Assembly: GCF_026651855.1 (NCBI RefSeq)
Contig: NZ_CP093280.1
Span: 5,726,501 to 5,790,500, forward strand
From: Pseudomonas silvicola
GTDB taxonomy: Bacteria > Pseudomonadota > Gammaproteobacteria > Pseudomonadales > Pseudomonadaceae
DNA length: 64,000 bases
Direction: 5' to 3'
The notes beneath the pieces were generated by a model, which saw nothing but the letters and a program-made list of their open reading frames with translations, searched no databases and was not told the origin of the DNA. Shown one piece after another: positions 7,869 through 18,007 of the stretch. Each line of letters begins with the position of its first letter. The stretch's first letter is position 1. Both the position numbers and the translations under genes were made by a program.

Positions 7869-10129
7869 TCATGAAATCCCACCCTTCGCGCCGCCCTTTC
7901 ATGCGCCTGGCTTGCTCCGTCCTGTGCCTGGCCACGGTGGTGCACAACGCTTGCGCAGCAACGCCCGCCGATGCCACGCCTGTGGCCGGCAGCTACAGCC
8001 GTGATATCACGCTCAAGCAACTGGGCCATCTGGAAACCATGAACCTGCAGGGCGTGGAATCCTCCGACAGTGTCGACTTCAGCGTTCGCGCCGACGAGGT
8101 GGTCAACGGCGCCTCGCTGGTGCTGGACTACAGCTACTCGCCCGCCCTGCTGGCCGACCTGTCGCAGATCAACGTGCTGGTCAACGACCAGGTGGCTGCC
8201 AGCCTGGCGCTGCCCAAGGACGGCGCGGGCAAGCCACAGCAGCAAGTGGTCACTATCGCCCCGCAGTTGATCACCGAGTACAACCACCTGCGCCTGCAGT
8301 TCATCGGCCATTACACGATGGAGTGCGAAGACCCGCAACACAGCAGTCTGTGGGCCAAGATCAACAGCAGTTCGCAACTGCGCCTCAGCGTGTCGCCGGT
8401 GCCGCTCAAGGACGACCTGTCGATTCTGCCGATGCCGTTCTTCGACCGCCGCGACGCCAGCCAGGTGAACCTGCCGTTCGTGTTCGCCAAGGCGCCGGGC
8501 AATGGCACCCTGGAGGCCGCGGGCGCCTTGTCGTCGTGGGTCGGCGCGCTGGCAGGCTACCGGGGAGCCCGCTTTACCAGCAGCGTAGGCGAGATCCCGC
8601 AAAAAGGCAGCGCCATCGTGCTGGTGGAGGGCCAGGAAGCCGCGCATTCGCTGGCCAGCCTTGGGCTGAGCGAGTTGAAGGGCCCCACCGTCACCCTGAT
8701 GGCCAACCCCAACGACCCCCACGGCAAGGTGCTGATCGTGGCCGGCCGCACCCCCGCAGAGCTCAAGCTCGCGGCCGACGCCGTAGCCCTGGGCAGCAAG
8801 GCGCTGGTGGGCAACAGTGTGGTCATCGACCACCTGGACGCGCTCAGCCCGCGCAAGCCGTACGATGCGCCAAACTGGCTGCCGTCCGACCGCCCGGTAC
8901 GTCTGGGCGAACTGATCGACACCCGGAAACTCAGCGTGTCGGGCTACAACCCGGGTTACATCACCGTGCCCCTGCACCTGCCGCCGGACCTGTTCAACTG
9001 GCGCGAAAACGGTGTGCCGCTGGACCTGAAATACCGCTACACCCCGCAGCAGGAGTCGACCAACTCGTCGCTGCTGGTGAGCCTCAATGACCGTTTCATG
9101 AAGTCCATGCCGCTGCCGTCACTGAAAAGCCTGGACGGCGGCGATAACCTGCTGGCCATGCTGAAGAAAGACGAGAGCCTGCCCCGCGAAGCCATCGTGC
9201 GCCTGCCGCTGGACCTGGCGCCGGCGCGCTCCCAGTTGCAGTTGCGCTACATGTTCGACTACGTGAAGCAGGGCCAATGCCGTGACATCATCATCGACAA
9301 CATGCGCGGCCTGATCGACCCGGATTCAAGCCTGGACCTGAGCGGCTACAACCACTACATCGCCCTGCCGAACCTGGGCGTGTTCAACGACAGCGGCTTT
9401 CCGTTCACGCGCCTGGCCGACCTGTCCCAGAGCGCCGTGGTGATGCCGGACAACAGCGGTCCGGCCGAATGGAGCGCCTACCTGACCGTGCTGGGGCGCC
9501 TGGGCCTGTCCTCCGGCTACCCCGCCACCGCCGTCACCGTGGTGCAGGCCGACGCCGTGCAATCGGTGCGCGACAAAGACCTGCTGGTACTGGCCTCCGG
9601 CGGCAACCAGCCGCTGCTGAGCCAATGGGCCGACCACCTGCCCGTCAACGGCGAAGGCGGCAACCACCGCTTCAACATCTCCGACCTGGCCCTGCGCGTG
9701 CGTGACTGGATCAGCCCCGACCCACAGGCCAACCAGCGCAAGCCGCGCGTTACCGTGACCTACAGCGGCCCGGACAGCAACACCTACCTGGCGGGCTTCG
9801 AGTCCCCGCTCACGGCCAAGCGCAGCGTGGTAGTGATCGCCAGCGGCCGCCCGGAAGGCCTGAGCGATGCCACCGATGCCCTGATCGGCGGCGAGCAGTA
9901 CAAAGACACCCTGCAAGGCAGCCTGGCCGTGGTTCACGGCAACCAGATCAACTCCCTGGTGGCCGACGAGCAGTACTACGTGGGTGACCTCAGCCTGTTC
10001 AAGCGCGTGCAGTGGACCCTGTCGCAGAACCTGCAGTGGATGCTGCTGGTGACCGTGTTCGGCATCTTGCTGGTGAGCGTGTTGCTGTACCTGTTCCTGC
10101 GCTCGCGCGCCCAGAAGCGCCTGTCATGA
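7865..10129 (+). CDS. bcsB: cellulose synthase regulatory/periplasmic subunit BcsB (WssC)
   Basis: A 754-residue periplasmic protein that accompanies BcsA and guides the glucan across the periplasm. It has an N-terminal signal peptide (residues 1-34, ending near HNACAA), BcsB-type jelly-roll and flavodoxin-like modules, and a C-terminal membrane anchor (WMLLVTVFGILLVSVLLYLFL) followed by a short basic tail. The start region reads ATGATCATG; either 7865 or 7871 may be used, and both overlap or abut the bcsA stop, implying translational coupling. Confidence 0.93.
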   Translation: MIMKSHPSRRPFMRLACSVLCLATVVHNACAATPADATPVAGSYSRDITLKQLGHLETMNLQGVESSDSVDFSVRADEVVNGASLVLDYSYSPALLADLSQINVLVNDQVAASLALPKDGAGKPQQQVVTIAPQLITEYNHLRLQFIGHYTMECEDPQHSSLWAKINSSSQLRLSVSPVPLKDDLSILPMPFFDRRDASQVNLPFVFAKAPGNGTLEAAGALSSWVGALAGYRGARFTSSVGEIPQKGSAIVLVEGQEAAHSLASLGLSELKGPTVTLMANPNDPHGKVLIVAGRTPAELKLAADAVALGSKALVGNSVVIDHLDALSPRKPYDAPNWLPSDRPVRLGELIDTRKLSVSGYNPGYITVPLHLPPDLFNWRENGVPLDLKYRYTPQQESTNSSLLVSLNDRFMKSMPLPSLKSLDGGDNLLAMLKKDESLPREAIVRLPLDLAPARSQLQLRYMFDYVKQGQCRDIIIDNMRGLIDPDSSLDLSGYNHYIALPNLGVFNDSGFPFTRLADLSQSAVVMPDNSGPAEWSAYLTVLGRLGLSSGYPATAVTVVQADAVQSVRDKDLLVLASGGNQPLLSQWADHLPVNGEGGNHRFNISDLALRVRDWISPDPQANQRKPRVTVTYSGPDSNTYLAGFESPLTAKRSVVVIASGRPEGLSDATDALIGGEQYKDTLQGSLAVVHGNQINSLVADEQYYVGDLSLFKRVQWTLSQNLQWMLLVTVFGILLVSVLLYLFLRSRAQKRLS

Positions 10130-11310
10130 AAAGCGCTGCCCTGACCGCGCTGGCGCTGGCCACGCTGCTGCCCGGACTTGCCCAGGCACAGGCGTGCAGC
10201 GCGCAGAACTGGCCGCTGTGGAACGACTACGTGCAGCGCTTCGTGCAAAAGGACGGGCGCATGCTCGGCTCCAGCATGGACCCCAACCAGAGCAGCTCCG
10301 AAGGCCAGTCCTACGGGATGTTCTTCGCCCTGGTGGCCAACGACCCGGTCACCTTCGACGCCCTGTGGCGCTGGACCCGCGACAACATGGCCGGGGCCAA
10401 CCTGGGCCAGAACCTGCCGGGCTGGCTATGGGGCCTGGGGCCGGCGGGCACCTGGAGCGTGCTGGACAAACACTCGGCCACTGACGCCGACCTGTGGTTC
10501 GCCTACGCCCTGCTGGAAGCTGACCGCCTGTGGCACAAGCCGCATTACCGCGCCGATGCCCGGCTGATCCTGGCCAACGTCGAACACACCCTGATCCGTG
10601 ACATCCCCGGCTTGGGCAAGATGGTGCTACCCGGCCCCGTGGGCTTCGAGCACCCCGACTCGCTGTGGCGCTTCAACGCCAGCTACACGCCTATCCCGCT
10701 GATGCGCCGCTTCACCCGGGAGTCGCCCGCGAGCCCCTGGAAAGCAGTGGCCGACAGTACCGCGAAGATGGTCGCCGACCAGGGCATCAACCGCGCAGGC
10801 TTCGTGCCGGACTGGGTGGCGTACCGCGCAACCGGTCTCAACAAGGGCCTGTTCGTGGTCGACCCGTTCTCCAATGCCCTGGGCAGCTATGACGCTATCC
10901 GCACCTACCTGTGGGCCGGGCTGACCGCACCTGCCGACCCGCTGTACAAACCCATGCTCGAACACCTGGACGGCATGGCCCGGGCCACGGCTTCGGCCGG
11001 GGTGCCGCCGGAGAAAGCCAATATCCTCACTGGCGCCACCGAAGGCGTGGGCCCGTATGGCTATTCCGCTTCCCTGGTGCCCTACCTGCGCGCCAAGGGC
11101 CTGGGGCAACTGGCTGACCAGCAGCAGCGCGTCGTCGACCAGGCCATCGCCCATTACAGTGACCCGGCCGACCCGGCCTACCGGCAACCGCAGTACTACC
11201 ACGTGATGTTGAGCCTGTTCTCCCTCGGATGGACCGAGCATCGTTACCAGTTCAACCAAGACGGCACGCTCACCGTGTCGTGGGAGGCCGCATGCGCCAG
11301 CAAACCCTAG
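10126..11310 (+). CDS. bcsZ: endo-1,4-beta-glucanase BcsZ (WssD), GH8
   Basis: About 394 residues. A signal peptide (LALATLLPGLAQA) directs this glycoside hydrolase family 8 cellulase to the periplasm, where it trims nascent glucan and is needed for normal cellulose export. The general acid lies in SSEGQSYGMFFAL (Glu near residue 60), and FVPDW carries the second acidic residue. ATG 10126 overlaps the bcsB stop as ATGA. The open frame begins earlier at 10012, but that part is the bcsB 3' end in another frame. Confidence 0.93.
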   Translation: MKSAALTALALATLLPGLAQAQACSAQNWPLWNDYVQRFVQKDGRMLGSSMDPNQSSSEGQSYGMFFALVANDPVTFDALWRWTRDNMAGANLGQNLPGWLWGLGPAGTWSVLDKHSATDADLWFAYALLEADRLWHKPHYRADARLILANVEHTLIRDIPGLGKMVLPGPVGFEHPDSLWRFNASYTPIPLMRRFTRESPASPWKAVADSTAKMVADQGINRAGFVPDWVAYRATGLNKGLFVVDPFSNALGSYDAIRTYLWAGLTAPADPLYKPMLEHLDGMARATASAGVPPEKANILTGATEGVGPYGYSASLVPYLRAKGLGQLADQQQRVVDQAIAHYSDPADPAYRQPQYYHVMLSLFSLGWTEHRYQFNQDGTLTVSWEAACASKP

Positions 11311-14300
11311 CCCTGGCCATCTGCGCCGCCCTGGCCTCCACCGCCGCCCTGGCCTCCACCGCCGCCCTGGCAGCCCCACCGCCGGCCAATAGCCCGCAGG
11401 CGTTGCTGATCGAGCAAGGCTACTACTGGCAAGGCAAGAACCAGCCTGACCGCGCCCAGGAAGCCTGGACCAAGGTGCTGACCCTGGCGCCCGAACAACC
11501 CGATGCCCTGTACGGCCTGGGCCTGATCGAATTGCAGCGCAAGCGCTTGCCCGCCGCCCAGGGTTACCTCGCACGCCTGCAGGCGCTGAGCCCCTTGCCG
11601 CGCCAGGCCTTGCAACTGGAGCAGGACATCGCCCTGAGCCCGGATGACCAGCAGCAACGGCTGGAACAAGCCCGTGAAGCCAGTGACGCCGACGAGCGCG
11701 ACAAGGCCGTGGCCCTGTACCGCCAGTTGTTCAACGGTCGCCAGCCCCAGGGCTTGATTGCCCGCGAGTACTACAACACGCTGGGCTTTGCCACCGGTGG
11801 CTGGCCAGAAGCGCGGGTCGGCCTTGAGCGGCTGCGTCGCGAACGCCCGGACGACGAGATCCTGGACCTGTGGCTGGCCCTGCACCTGGCCCGCAACCCC
11901 GCCAGCCGCCCGGAAGGCATCCGGGCGCTGGCGCGTCTGTCCCATAACCCGGACATTGGCGGCAATGCCGACGAAACCTGGCGCTTTGCCCTGGTGTGGC
12001 TGGGGCCGCCCAACCGCGACCAGGTCTCGCTGTTCCAGCAATACATGCAAGCCCACCCCCAGGATGAGGAGATCCGCGCGCTGATGGCCAAGGGCATTGC
12101 CCAGGGCCGCGGCGGCATCGGTTGGCAGCGCGACCCGCACGTAGCCCGCGGCCTCAAGGCCCTGGACGCCGAGGACATGAACACGGCAGAGCAGGAATTC
12201 CAGGCACGCCTGAAAGACGCGCCCAGCGACTTCGATGCCCTGGGCGGCATGGGCATCGTGCGTCAGCACCAGAAGCGCCTGAGTGAAGCCGAGAGCTACC
12301 TGGCGCAGGCCAGCAAGGCGTCTGGCGGCGGTCAGTGGAAAGCGGCCCTTGACGATGTTCGCTACTGGCTGTTGCTGGACCAGGCTGCGGCCGCCCAGCG
12401 CAGCGGCCAACTGGCCCAGGCCAGCGAGCTGATCGAACAGGCCATCGCCCGCAAACCTGCAGACCCGGCAGGCTTGACCGCCCGTGCCGGTTTGCTGGTG
12501 CAGGCCGGTCAACTGCCGGCCGCCGAAAGCGTGTACCGTCAGGTCCTGGCCAGCGCACCGGATTACCCCGACGCCCTCAATGGCCTGATAGGCGCGCTGG
12601 CTCGCGATGGCAAGCCCGACGAAGCCCTGCGCCTGATCGACAAGCTGACGCCGTCGCAACAGGCACGCCTGTCGCCGACCATCCACATCCGTGCCTTGCG
12701 CAACGCCCAGCTCGCAGGCCTGGCCCAGCGCCGTGGTGACTGGGCCGGGGCGCAAAAGGCCTACCAGGCAGCCCTGGCCGACGACCCCGGCAACCCGTGG
12801 ACACGCTTTGCCCTGGCGCGGGTGTACCTGCACAACGGCCAGGTGCAGATGGCCCGCGACCTGATCGATGAACTGCTCAAGCGCCAGCCCAACCAGCCTG
12901 ACGCCCTGTACACCAGCACCCTGCTCTCCGCCGAACTGGGTGAGTGGAACAAGGCCCAGGCCACCCTCGCGCGCATTCCCGCCGCCGACCGCAGCGCTGA
13001 CATGAACGAGATGGACGTGGACGTGCGCCTGCATGTACAGACTGAAATGGCCGTCGAGATCGCCCGCCGCGGCCAGCGCCAGGATGCCTGGGCCTTGCTT
13101 GCGCGCTGCGAACCCCTGGCCCGCGGTAAGCCCGAGCGCCTGGCGGTGCTGGCCAGTGCGTATGCCGAAGCCGGCAACCCCGACCAGGCCGTGCGCCTGA
13201 TGGCCGGGCTGATGGAGCACACCCCGGCCACCCCGGACCTGCAACTGCTGTACGCCGGGGTGCTGCTCAAGGCCGACCATGACAGCGAAGCCAGCGACAT
13301 CCTGCGCCAGTTGCAGGGCACGCCCATGAGCGACAGCACCACCCGCCGCTATGAAGACCTGGTGTACCTGTACCGCGTGAAGCAGGCCGATGAGCTGCGC
13401 GAGAAAAACGACCTGGTGGCGGCCTATGACATGCTCTCCCCGGCGCTCAAGCAGCGCCCCCACGACAGCCTGGCGGTGTCGTCCCTGGCGCGCATGTATG
13501 CCGCCAGTGGCAACGTCGAAAAAGCCCGCCAGCTGTATGAGCCGCTGATCCAGGGTGACCCGCACAACGCCCGGCTGCAACTGGGCCTGGCAGATGTCGC
13601 CTTGCAAGGCCGGGACTTCAGCCTGGCCGAAACCTCAGCGCAGAAGGCCCTGGCCCTGGAGCCGGGCGTGCCCCAGACCCTGACAGCGGCAGCCCGCGTC
13701 TATCGCGGCATTGGCCAGAGCGGCGAAGCGGCGCGGTTGCTGCGCAAGGCGGTGGCTATCGAGACCAGCCAGCGCGCCACTGCCCCCTACGTCGCCAATA
13801 CCCCGGCGGCGGAAAAAACCGTCGCCTCGGATAACCCCTTCGTCGGCCTGGCCGGGCAGCGTCGCCAGGCCACGGTGCTGGCCACCAACAGCCTGATCCC
13901 GCCCCCGGTGGACGGCGCCGACGGCGCCGCGACTGACACCGTTGCGGCGGTGGCCAGCCGCAAGACGACACCGGCCGCCACCGTGGCCGCCAACCCGTTC
14001 CAGAACGTCTATGCGCGTGACGACGACACCGCGCCGCGCACCGACCTGAGCCCAGCCCAGGTGGCGCTGAACGATATTCTGCAAGACCGTACCCCGTCGG
14101 TCACCCAGGGCGTCTCGGTACGCAGCAACAACGGCGAAAAAGGCCTGAGCAAACTGACCGATGTCGAGGCCCCGCTGGAGGCCACCCTGCCCGTGGGCGA
14201 TGGCACCGACAGCGTTGCCCTGCGTGTTACCCCGGTGTCCCTGAGCGCAGGCACTCCGGGCAGCAATGCCGTGGCGCGCTTCGGCGCCAGCGGCACCGAC

Positions 14301-15206
14301 ACGGTCGGCTCGCAGAAAGCCAATGGCGTGGGCGTGTCCGTGGCCTATCGCAACAAGGACGAAGGCATCAAGGCCGATGCCGGGGTCAGCCCCCTGGGTT
14401 TCATCTACAGCACCCCCGTGGGCGGCATCAGTGTCAACCGGCCGTTTGCCGGCGACGGCAACTACCGCTACGGCGTCAGCGTCTCGCGGCGCGTGGTCAC
14501 CGACAGCGTCACCTCGTTCGCTGGCTCGCGCGACTCGCGCACCGGTGACAAATGGGGCGGCGTGACGGCCAACGGCGTACGCGGTGAGCTGAGCCACGAC
14601 GACCAGCAGGTGGGCGTGTACGGCTACGGCTCGGCGCACAAGCTGGTGGGCAACAACGTGGAGTCCAACAACCGCTTCGAATTGGGCAGCGGCGTGTACT
14701 GGTATTTGCGCAACGCGGCGGACAGCACTCTTACCGTGGGCCTGAGCGGCTCGGCGCTGACCTACTCGAAAAACCAGAATTTCTACACCTACGGCAACGG
14801 CGGCTATTTCAGCCCGCAACAGTTCCTGGCACTGGGCGTGCCGGTCACCTGGGCACAACGCGGCGAGCGTTTTACCTATCGCCTCAAGGGTTCGGTGGGC
14901 GTGCAGCACATCGGCCAGGACAGCGCCGATGTGTTCCCAGGCCACAGCAGCCTGCAGTCGCGGGCCACGGCAGCGGGCCTGTCGGGCTACGACAGCCAGA
15001 GCAGTACCGGCATCGGCTACAACGTCAGCGCGGCGGGCGAGTACCGCCTGACCTCGAACTTCGTGCTGGGCGCCGCGCTGGCGGCGGACAACGCCAGCGA
15101 CTACCGCCAGGTCACGGCCGGCCTGTACCTGCGCTACACCGTCGAAGACATGACCGGGGCCATGGACCTGCCGGTCAGCCCTTTCGCCTCCCCTTATTCG
15201 AATTGA
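11292..15206 (+). CDS. bcsC: cellulose export protein BcsC (WssE): TPR scaffold plus outer-membrane barrel
   Basis: About 1304 residues. After a signal peptide the first 820 residues consist of tetratricopeptide-like repeats (many A..Y..G..P motifs), a Pro/Ala/Thr-rich linker follows (about 830-960), and the last 320 residues are the BcsC beta-barrel ending near FASPYSN. The protein connects the periplasmic synthase complex to an outer-membrane pore for the polymer. ATG 11292 overlaps the bcsZ stop by 19 bases. The signal peptide contains an 18-bp tandem repeat (separate entry). Confidence 0.93.
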   Translation: MRQQTLALAICAALASTAALASTAALAAPPPANSPQALLIEQGYYWQGKNQPDRAQEAWTKVLTLAPEQPDALYGLGLIELQRKRLPAAQGYLARLQALSPLPRQALQLEQDIALSPDDQQQRLEQAREASDADERDKAVALYRQLFNGRQPQGLIAREYYNTLGFATGGWPEARVGLERLRRERPDDEILDLWLALHLARNPASRPEGIRALARLSHNPDIGGNADETWRFALVWLGPPNRDQVSLFQQYMQAHPQDEEIRALMAKGIAQGRGGIGWQRDPHVARGLKALDAEDMNTAEQEFQARLKDAPSDFDALGGMGIVRQHQKRLSEAESYLAQASKASGGGQWKAALDDVRYWLLLDQAAAAQRSGQLAQASELIEQAIARKPADPAGLTARAGLLVQAGQLPAAESVYRQVLASAPDYPDALNGLIGALARDGKPDEALRLIDKLTPSQQARLSPTIHIRALRNAQLAGLAQRRGDWAGAQKAYQAALADDPGNPWTRFALARVYLHNGQVQMARDLIDELLKRQPNQPDALYTSTLLSAELGEWNKAQATLARIPAADRSADMNEMDVDVRLHVQTEMAVEIARRGQRQDAWALLARCEPLARGKPERLAVLASAYAEAGNPDQAVRLMAGLMEHTPATPDLQLLYAGVLLKADHDSEASDILRQLQGTPMSDSTTRRYEDLVYLYRVKQADELREKNDLVAAYDMLSPALKQRPHDSLAVSSLARMYAASGNVEKARQLYEPLIQGDPHNARLQLGLADVALQGRDFSLAETSAQKALALEPGVPQTLTAAARVYRGIGQSGEAARLLRKAVAIETSQRATAPYVANTPAAEKTVASDNPFVGLAGQRRQATVLATNSLIPPPVDGADGAATDTVAAVASRKTTPAATVAANPFQNVYARDDDTAPRTDLSPAQVALNDILQDRTPSVTQGVSVRSNNGEKGLSKLTDVEAPLEATLPVGDGTDSVALRVTPVSLSAGTPGSNAVARFGASGTDTVGSQKANGVGVSVAYRNKDEGIKADAGVSPLGFIYSTPVGGISVNRPFAGDGNYRYGVSVSRRVVTDSVTSFAGSRDSRTGDKWGGVTANGVRGELSHDDQQVGVYGYGSAHKLVGNNVESNNRFELGSGVYWYLRNAADSTLTVGLSGSALTYSKNQNFYTYGNGGYFSPQQFLALGVPVTWAQRGERFTYRLKGSVGVQHIGQDSADVFPGHSSLQSRATAAGLSGYDSQSSTGIGYNVSAAGEYRLTSNFVLGAALAADNASDYRQVTAGLYLRYTVEDMTGAMDLPVSPFASPYSN
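11328..11371 (+). repeat. bcsC: 18-bp tandem repeat in the BcsC signal peptide
   Basis: Two full copies (11328-11345 and 11346-11363) and a partial third of an 18-bp unit encode the repeated hexapeptide ALASTA. The repeat is in frame and lengthens the hydrophobic core of the signal peptide. Such a repeat can change copy number by replication slippage in steps of six residues. Confidence 0.85.
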
Positions 15207-15224
15207 TTCAACGAGGACTTTTTC

Positions 15225-15908
15225 ATGGCTGCTTCCGTACTGGCTGGTTTGACCTTACTCGTGATCGGCGAAAGCCACATGAGCTTTCCCGACTCGCTGA
15301 TGAACCCGCTCTACGACAACCTCACCCAGCAAGGTGCCACGGTGCACGCCATCGGCGCGTGCGGTGCCAACCCGGCCGACTGGGTAACCCCCAAGCTCAA
15401 GCTGGACTGCGGCGCTACCCGCGAGCCGGGCGAAAAGATCAAGGTGATGAGCCGCGGCACCATGGACACCCAGCCCATCAAGGACGTGATCGCCAAGGAC
15501 AAGCCCGACGTGGTAGTGCTGATCATGGGTGACACCATGGCCTCCTACAAGACCACGCCGTTCCCCAAGGTATGGGCGTACCAGAGCGTCACCGCCCTGA
15601 CCCGGCAGATCGCCGACACGGGCGCCAAGTGCGTGTGGGTAGGGCCAGCCTGGGGCAAGGCCAACGGCAGCAACATCTACGAGAACACCTACGGCAAGAA
15701 CCAGGTGCGCACCCAACTGGTGGCCGGCACGCTGGCCAACATGGTCGCGCCGTGCACCTACATCGACTCCACCCATTTCTCCAAACCGGGCGAGTGGATC
15801 ACCTCCGACGGCCAGCACTTCACCATCGCCGGCTACAAGTCGTGGGCGGCCGCCATCGGCAAGTCCATCAGTGAACTGCCGGCCAGCGCCGTGGGGGCCA
15901 AACCGTGA
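15225..15908 (+). CDS. wssF: WssF, SGNH-type protein of the cellulose acetylation module
   Basis: A 227-residue SGNH/GDSL-like protein: GESH at residues 15-18 supplies the nucleophile block and DGQHFTIAGY near residue 197 supplies the Asp-x-x-His. Pseudomonas wssF is required with wssGHI for cellulose acetylation, though its exact step is not defined. The hydrophobic N-terminus (VLAGLTLLVIG) runs straight into the GESH motif, so it looks like the first core strand rather than a signal peptide. GAGGA lies eight bases before ATG 15225. Confidence 0.85.
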   Translation: MAASVLAGLTLLVIGESHMSFPDSLMNPLYDNLTQQGATVHAIGACGANPADWVTPKLKLDCGATREPGEKIKVMSRGTMDTQPIKDVIAKDKPDVVVLIMGDTMASYKTTPFPKVWAYQSVTALTRQIADTGAKCVWVGPAWGKANGSNIYENTYGKNQVRTQLVAGTLANMVAPCTYIDSTHFSKPGEWITSDGQHFTIAGYKSWAAAIGKSISELPASAVGAKP

Positions 15909-16573
15909 TGCGCCTGGCTTTCATCATCGCCGGCCTGGCCCTGAGCACGGGCGCCGTGAGCGCCGAAATCCCCCTGTACCCCACCGGGCCTGCCCAGGAC
16001 TCGGCGTACCTGCGCCTGGTCAACGTCAGTGCCAGCCCGCTGCTGCTGACGCCGGACGGCGCCAAGGCGACCCTGAGCCTGGCCGGCGACAAAGTTGCCT
16101 CCGACTTCATCGCCGTGCCCGGCGGCAAGACTGCCAAAGGCACCCTGAGCCGCGATGGCCGTCAGGTACCGCTGGCCGTGACCGTGGCACCGGGGGACTT
16201 CGCCACGGTGTTCGCCCTGCCGGCCGCCGGCGGTGGCATTGAGCAACAGGTGGTCACCGAACCGTTCGACCTGCCGAACCAGCTCAAGGCCTCGCTGGCC
16301 TTCTTCAATGCCGATGCCCAGTGCTCCGACGCCAAGGTGAACGTGGCCGGCAAGGACCTCGACCTGTTCCAGAAAGCCCCCGCCGGCAACCCGCGCCGCC
16401 AGGAACTGAACCCGCGCGCGCAACTGGCCGTGCAACTGGTGTGCGCCGGGGCCAACGTCGGCGCGGCGCTGGAAATCGGCCCGCTGCAGGCCAACAAGCG
16501 CTACAGCCTGCTGCTGCTACCCTCGCCTGGCGGCCCGCGCCTGGTCGCTGTCACCGACAGCGTCGCCAACTGA
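15908..16573 (+). CDS. wssG: WssG, AlgF-like periplasmic acetylation protein
   Basis: About 221 residues with a signal peptide (RLAFIIAGLALSTGAVSA) and an AlgF-like periplasmic domain beginning EIPLYPTGPAQDSAYLRLVN. AlgF/WssG proteins take part in transfer of acetyl groups to the exported polymer. ATG 15908 overlaps the wssF stop (TGATG); a GTG at 15905 is the alternative. It sits between wssF and wssH in the order known from P. fluorescens. Confidence 0.87.
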   Translation: MRLAFIIAGLALSTGAVSAEIPLYPTGPAQDSAYLRLVNVSASPLLLTPDGAKATLSLAGDKVASDFIAVPGGKTAKGTLSRDGRQVPLAVTVAPGDFATVFALPAAGGGIEQQVVTEPFDLPNQLKASLAFFNADAQCSDAKVNVAGKDLDLFQKAPAGNPRRQELNPRAQLAVQLVCAGANVGAALEIGPLQANKRYSLLLLPSPGGPRLVAVTDSVAN

Positions 16574-16591
16574 AGGGAAACCCGCGCCACC

Positions 16592-18007
16592 ATGGTTTTT
16601 GCCTCGCTCGAGTTTCTGACACTGTTCCTGCCGGCCTTCCTGCTGGTGTACACCCTGGCGCGGCCGGCGTGGCGCAACGTCATCCTGCTGGTGGGTAGTT
16701 GGTTGTTCTATGGTTGGCTGAGCCCGCTGTTCCTGTTCCTGCACATGGCCCTTACCGTGCTGGCGTGGGTCGGCGGCCTGCTGGTGGACCGCGCCCAGGA
16801 GGGGGGGCGCGAACGTGTGCGGCGGTTGGTCGGCCTCATCGTGATCAACACCGCCGTGTTGTGCTGGTACAAATACGCCAACATCCTGGCCGCCACCTGG
16901 AATGACCTGCTCACCCACCACGGCGCCCTGCCCATGGCCTGGCAACGGGTGGCGCTGCCCGCGGGTTTGTCGTTCATCGTGTTGCAGGCCATTTCCTATC
17001 TGGTGGACGTACACCGCCGCGTGGTGCCGGTGGAGCGCAGTTTCATCAACTTCGCCACGTACATTTCCATGTTTGGGCACTCCATCGCCGGGCCCATCAT
17101 TCGCTATGATTGGGTGCGCCGGGAGCTGAACCAGCGCTACTTCAACTGGCAGAACTTTTCCCTCGGCGCACGGCGTTTCATGATCGGCCTGAGCATGAAA
17201 GTGCTGGTGGCCGATACCTTGTCGCCGCTGGTGGACGTGGCTTTTCACCTGCATCAGCCATCGTTGGTGGATGCCTGGGCCGGCTGCCTGGCGTACTCGC
17301 TGCAACTGTTCTTCGATTTTGCCGGTTACAGCGCCATGGCTATCGGCCTGGGCCTGATGCTGGGCTTCCATTTCCCGGAGAATTTCAACCGGCCCTACCT
17401 GGCCAGCAGCATCCAGGATTTCTGGCGCCGCTGGCACTTGTCACTGTCCAGCTGGCTGCGCGACTACCTCTACATCGCCTTGGGCGGCAACCGCAAAGGC
17501 GCGTGGAAAACCTACCGCAATCTGTTCCTGACCATGGCTATCGCCGGGCTCTGGCATGGGGGTGACAGCTGGAACTACCTGCTATGGGGTTCGGCCCACG
17601 GTGTGGCGCTGTGCCTGGACCGCGCCTGGTCGCGCTCGCGGCTGCCGGCGGTTCCGGCGTGGGCCGCGCACACCGGTACGCTGCTATTCGTGTGCCTGGC
17701 CTGGACGCTGTTCCGCGCGCCCGACTTCGCCACCGCCGTGGACCTGTACGCCGGCCAGTTCGGCCAGCACGGCGTGGCGCTCGGTGAAGCCATGGCCGTG
17801 ACCCTGCGCCCGGTGCACGGCCTGGCGGCGCTGCTGGGCGTGGTGTGCATCCTGGCCCCTTTGCTGCAAGCGCGTTGTGAGCGTCGACTGGCAGGCAACG
17901 CATTGTTTGCGCTGGCTGCCGCCCTTTGGCCCGTGCTCGGGTTCGTGCTGTCGTTCTGTTTGATCGCCAGCCGGGAAGCCGTGCCGTTCTTGTACTTCCA
18001 ATTCTGA
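16592..18007 (+). CDS. wssH: WssH, MBOAT-family O-acetyltransferase (AlgI-like)
   Basis: This 471-residue polytopic inner-membrane protein belongs to the MBOAT family and resembles AlgI. The catalytic His lies in GLWHGGDSWNYLLWG near residue 320. By analogy with alginate it moves acetyl groups from the cytoplasm to the periplasmic acetylation proteins. About ten or more hydrophobic segments span the length. GAAGGGAAA precedes ATG 16592. Its stop overlaps the wssI start. Confidence 0.92.
   Translation: MVFASLEFLTLFLPAFLLVYTLARPAWRNVILLVGSWLFYGWLSPLFLFLHMALTVLAWVGGLLVDRAQEGGRERVRRLVGLIVINTAVLCWYKYANILAATWNDLLTHHGALPMAWQRVALPAGLSFIVLQAISYLVDVHRRVVPVERSFINFATYISMFGHSIAGPIIRYDWVRRELNQRYFNWQNFSLGARRFMIGLSMKVLVADTLSPLVDVAFHLHQPSLVDAWAGCLAYSLQLFFDFAGYSAMAIGLGLMLGFHFPENFNRPYLASSIQDFWRRWHLSLSSWLRDYLYIALGGNRKGAWKTYRNLFLTMAIAGLWHGGDSWNYLLWGSAHGVALCLDRAWSRSRLPAVPAWAAHTGTLLFVCLAWTLFRAPDFATAVDLYAGQFGQHGVALGEAMAVTLRPVHGLAALLGVVCILAPLLQARCERRLAGNALFALAAALWPVLGFVLSFCLIASREAVPFLYFQF

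Noticed and set aside
11307-13607. Antisense open frame of 766 codons within bcsC
   Set aside because: Shadow of the TPR region; no domain or ribosome site.
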